Positions 61,133 through 64,000 of a DNA stretch of 64,000 bases are shown here, piece by piece. The DNA comes from Psychromonas sp. MB-3u-54 (GTDB lineage: Bacteria; Pseudomonadota; Gammaproteobacteria; Enterobacterales; Psychromonadaceae), in NCBI RefSeq assembly GCF_002836415.1, contig NZ_PJBP01000084.1:20819-84818 (forward strand). Reading direction: 5' to 3'. Each line of letters starts with the position of its first letter. Positions within the stretch are counted from its first letter, which is position 1. The notes below the pieces were generated by a model that did no database searches, was not told the DNA's origin, and was given only the letters and a program-made list of their open reading frames with translations. A program made the translations under genes and the position numbers.

Positions 61133-61660
61133 TTATTTATCCTTTGGAGGGAAATTACTGAGCATTAATTCAATTTGAACAGTAATAAATTCCGCACGTT
61201 TAACCGTTCCCATTGTCTCAAGCAACGGGCTTTGAGAAATAGAACGCCATACGATTGATTGGCTGGTTGGATTCAAGAATTCGATGACTAACTTACCGTA
61301 GTGACGTTCGCGGTAACGAATAGGACTTCTCATGCCGATACTACCTCCACCGCTAAAGATTCCAACCCCTATCTGACTGCCATATGATTCAAGTTCAGTC
61401 GCGCTGTCTATATGATAATTAACCAATAAATCAGCTTGCTCCTTGGTTGTTTGACGGATCCCTTTTTCGCCTAGTGAGGTAATTAATGCATGTTCTATTC
61501 GCGGACTGTCTATACTAACGAGCCCATCTTTGGGGGTGGCAACAAATGCAAAATGTTGATACTGCGAAAAATCATGGTCTATCACGTAATCAGTTGCAGG
61601 TTTTACGCTGCAAGCTAACACAGATAAACTGAGTAAAACCAATATAATAATACGTGACAT
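61133..61660 (-). CDS. DUF4136 lipoprotein
   Basis: The 175-aa protein has a lipoprotein signal (VLLSLSVLAC, Cys17). The DUF4136 domain follows: DYVIDHDFSQYQHFAFVATP, IEHALITSLGEKGIRQTTKEQADLLVNYHI, a Gly-rich stretch (GSQIGVGIFSGGGSIG) and GKLVIEFLNPTSQSIVWRSISQ. The function is unknown; members are outer-membrane or periplasmic lipoproteins. The start has a GGAG site. It precedes the chaN-like gene on the same strand by 190 bp, so they may share a transcript. Confidence 0.85.
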   Translation of the reverse strand: MSRIIILVLLSLSVLACSVKPATDYVIDHDFSQYQHFAFVATPKDGLVSIDSPRIEHALITSLGEKGIRQTTKEQADLLVNYHIDSATELESYGSQIGVGIFSGGGSIGMRSPIRYRERHYGKLVIEFLNPTSQSIVWRSISQSPLLETMGTVKRAEFITVQIELMLSNFPPKDK

Positions 61661-61765
61661 AAAGACTCCAAGGGTAAATTCAACAATATTTTTTAACAGT
61701 AAGCTGTTAACTCGTCACCTGCCCTTGTACTATTATCGATAAAAAAAACAATAAAGAGCGGCCTA

Positions 61766-62299
61766 TTATTTTAAATGATTTAAATGACTGATTGCATCTT
61801 TAAGCTGTTCATTCAACTCAGGATGGATCAACAGTTGCTTTTTAACATCAAAATTGTCAAAAAAACTGGGTATTGATAAGCTCGCTTTAACCCGTCCGTT
61901 AAAATAGGGAGCGGCCTGCACCGCGGTTGCTAAGACGCTTGCCCCGCCTCTGGCACCCGGTGAGGTGGACAACAAAACCATGGGTTTATTTTGGAAAATT
62001 TTCGGCTCTATGCGCGAGCACCAGTCAAATAAGTTTTTATAAGCCGTTGTGTAGGAACCATTATGCTCGGCAAAAGAGATGACAATCCCATCACAGGCTG
62101 ACAACTTATTTAAAAATGCTTTTGCGATTTCAGGGTGTCCTATTTCTTCTTCTTTATCTTGGCTATATAAGGGCAGCTCATAATCATTTAAATCTAAGAT
62201 TTCAACCTGATGATTTTTTAAAAAACCACTGGCATATTTCACAATTTGATAGTTAATAGATTTCTTGTGGTTAGTTGCAGCAAATCCAATAATTTTCAT
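61766..62299 (-). CDS. NADPH-dependent FMN reductase-family flavoprotein
   Basis: From ATG at 62299 (TAGGA site) the protein is 177 aa with a flavodoxin-like fold. It has MKIIGFAATNHKKSINYQIVKYA, the FMN-phosphate region GIVISFAEHNGSYTTAYKNLFDW and the loop PMVLLSTSPGARGGASVLA. The middle motif EHNGSYTTAYKN matches the family's E-Y-N-x-S-x-P-x-x-LKN block with changes. It should reduce FMN, quinones or azo compounds. An upstream start at 62434 would add 45 unrelated residues and is rejected. Confidence 0.85.
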   Translation of the reverse strand: MKIIGFAATNHKKSINYQIVKYASGFLKNHQVEILDLNDYELPLYSQDKEEEIGHPEIAKAFLNKLSACDGIVISFAEHNGSYTTAYKNLFDWCSRIEPKIFQNKPMVLLSTSPGARGGASVLATAVQAAPYFNGRVKASLSIPSFFDNFDVKKQLLIHPELNEQLKDAISHLNHLK

Positions 62300-62511
62300 G
62301 TGTATTTTCCTAACATATTCAATTGATAAACAAGTTATAACAGGTCCCTCTAAAGACACCAGTGTTAGATACAAATAAGTATATGCAACTATCCTATTTT
62401 TTCTATTTTCAGGCAAAGAAACCAACAAAAACATTGCCGACTAAGCAGCATGCATGGCTAAATATATAAAGATAATATTCCTGATTAGGTTAACGAAAGC
62501 AAGCGTTGCAG

Positions 62512-63814
62512 TTAGTCAGTTTTTATTGCGCTGCCCGGACTGTTTTCTTCAACTTCTGTATTATCAACAACATCAAGCCGTTCTCGTTTCTTTTTTATAC
62601 TCGCGATCAGTTGCGGCCTATTTTCATCCAGCGTGTTTTTTAGGGTACTTTCTAAATTTTTTATACCGTCCATTAAGTTGTTTTTTTCATCTTCTATCTG
62701 TGCGGCCTGCTCTGCTTTATCAAAAACAATGCCTTCCGCATCGACAATCTTTTTATCCGCCGCTGCGTGTACAAAGGTTGGAATAATCTTCTTATCATCA
62801 TCCATTTTACGTTGATTCATAAGAGCAGGCGACATTATTTCTATGCCTTCACTGTGTAAGGTTTCCAGAACACTTCGGAATAGATTTGATCGGGCGGTAA
62901 GCAGTCCTTTGACCTCGATCAGTAACCCTGAAATTCGGTAAGTGATCGAAAAATTGCCAAGTTCAATAATATAAACAAAGGGGCTATCAAGTCCACTTTC
63001 CTCTGCCGCTTTGATAAGTAAAGGTTCAATCTGTAAATGGTGAAGATCGTATCCTAATGACAAGGTCGCTGACACAAGAGTGCCTGACTTACGAATGGTA
63101 GAGACCGGGTTGTTAACCAGATATGTATTAGGTAAAGCGATAAATTCCCGTTTTTCCGATTGAATTTCCGTGTCGAATAAACCACGCTCGGCCACGCGAC
63201 CAAAAAAATCACCTACGCGTATAAAATCGCTTGTTTGGAAAGGTTTTGTTATGCGCAGCAAAACCCCGGACATTAAGTTTGAGATAACATTGGTTGATGA
63301 GAACGCAATAATGCCCGACAGGAGAATACCAATTAGCCCCATTATCTGGTTACGAGCACTTTCGTTTACAGGTAAGGTAATAATACCAAAAGAACTAAAA
63401 AGGTGATCACCCTTGCTGGTTAAAATCATCCCTAACTGCGTTGAGAGTTTTATTCAGAACATCCTGTTCTTCACCACTTTGTGGTCAGCTAAAGCTGTTC
63501 AAAATCGTTCCAGACGATTTTTGTGAAGTGAGAATAATGATCGAATGCAACTCACGCCTTATTAGTGCTGATTTTTCCTTCGCAATCATTGATCACTTCA
63601 TTAATTTTTTTGGTATAACAACAGCTAACACCGAGATAATAGTCAGCACCAACATTAAAATCTGGATGGGAAATTTTCGTTCATTACCCAATTCGGGATG
63701 CCGCGCAAGAAAAAACCAATGGCATCCCGCTATGATCAGCACAGCTAAAACAAAGATGCCCAAGGAAGGCAGAGACGCAAAAAAAACATTAACGACTTGA
63801 TCGGACAACTGCAT
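62512..63814 (-). pseudogene. MscS-family mechanosensitive channel gene split by a mobile element
   Basis: Two minus-strand pieces encode one protein. The N-terminal piece starts at ATG 63814 (GAGGGA site; MQLSDQVVNVFFASLPSLGIFVLAVL) and runs into the element at 63615. The rest continues from 63380 to 62512, with ITLPVNESARNQIMGLIGILLSGIIAFSSTNVISNLMSGVLLRITKPFQTSDFIRVGDFFGRVAE (TM3 and the beta domain of MscS). Removing the element plus one TTA copy joins them exactly in frame as a 355-aa protein (LAVVITLPVNES), so the gene was intact before the insertion. The cytoplasmic tail ends in a coiled coil. The C-terminal piece alone lacks the channel's N-terminal helices. Confidence 0.92.
63384..63615 (+). 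mobile_element. MITE-like element, copy C (232 bp), inserted in the MscS gene
   Basis: The ends are TACCAAAAGAACTAAAAAGG, then TGATCAC, and inversely TGATCACTTCATTAATTTTT, then TTGGTA. TAA flanks both sides (63381-63383 and 63616-63618). The interior carries nested palindromes (GAACATCCTGTTC and CCACTTTGTGG). Copies A and D share this interior, and B shares its ends. No coding capacity is seen, so it needs a transposase in trans. Confidence 0.9.
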
Positions 63815-64000
63815 ATATTCCCTCAATTTATTGCCTGTTATTTAAAAGAAAAAACACCCTGTTTTAGTCTAAATACAGGTAAATTGTAGTTGATAAAGAC
63901 AGCATTAACATGGCTATTACCCCGACAGAAAAAGAACTACCAGACAAACTTTTTTAGCGTTCATTATTATAAAAAATTAAAAAATATTGCACTATGCTTT
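63815..64000. other. Region upstream of the MscS gene
   Basis: No gene is seen in the last 186 bp. It should hold the promoter of the minus-strand MscS gene. Confidence 0.35.

Noticed and set aside
1..64000. Prophage, CRISPR array, rRNA or tRNA genes
   Set aside because: No phage structural genes, no regularly spaced repeat-spacer array and no recognisable tRNA or rRNA sequence were seen on either strand; all tandem repeats here lack spacers.

Overview
The window looks like chromosomal DNA of a marine, probably cold-adapted gammaproteobacterium. It is AT-rich, most housekeeping proteins resemble E. coli or Vibrio/Shewanella versions (BtsS, Epd, MaeA, FumC, YdcH, MarC, DUF2057, VF530), and transport and oxidative-stress genes dominate. 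Psychromonas or a close relative is my best guess; this is inference from protein resemblance, not a database match. No rRNA, tRNA, CRISPR array or prophage was seen.

Layout. 1-22.4 kb is ordinary gene-dense chromosome: a partial btsS, a methyltransferase, a deaminase, an RhlE-type helicase, hsp20, a dienelactone hydrolase, a TSUP exporter, a very long MFS protein with a helical-repeat tail, lipoproteins, a Bcr/CflA exporter coupled to a small Cys-rich protein, an RlpA-like protein, epd, a PhnDCE-type (possibly selenate) ABC transporter and marC. 22.4-40 kb is accessory and decayed: small orphan genes, a SUKH-domain gene with a 147-bp tandem array, an isolated type IV pilin, two c-di-GMP proteins, a LysR/LysE pair, a HEPN-like orphan, and relics of IS30, IS110, IS91, Y1-transposase, RaiA and REP-like hairpins. 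40-45.6 kb is a compact TetR-MFP-RND efflux operon followed by ydcH. 45.6-49.5 kb holds a DsbA-family protein, a substrate-binding protein, two MFS pseudogenes and an IS30 relic triplicated in 79-bp units. 49.5-64 kb returns to ordinary chromosome: maeA, an ETHE1-like hydrolase, VF530, GST, a GCS2/aspartoacylase pair, fumC, DUF2189, ChaN, DUF4136, an FMN reductase and an MscS gene broken by a small mobile element.

Three structural themes stand out. (1) A family of non-autonomous elements with TACC...GGTA ends and TTA/TAA target duplications has at least seven members. One splits the MscS gene, and removing it with one target copy restores an exact 355-codon frame. Two end within 30 nt of start codons. 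(2) Two gene junctions (7037/6558 and 25158/24677) carry tandem arrays of 209 bp and 147 bp. Each unit joins a diverged copy of the upstream gene's 3' end, the intergenic DNA and the downstream gene's 5' end. Subtracting the arrays leaves gaps of 60 and 39 bp, so both pairs were once tightly spaced. (3) Palindromes next to hsp20, maeA and the TetR-RND operon look like operators.
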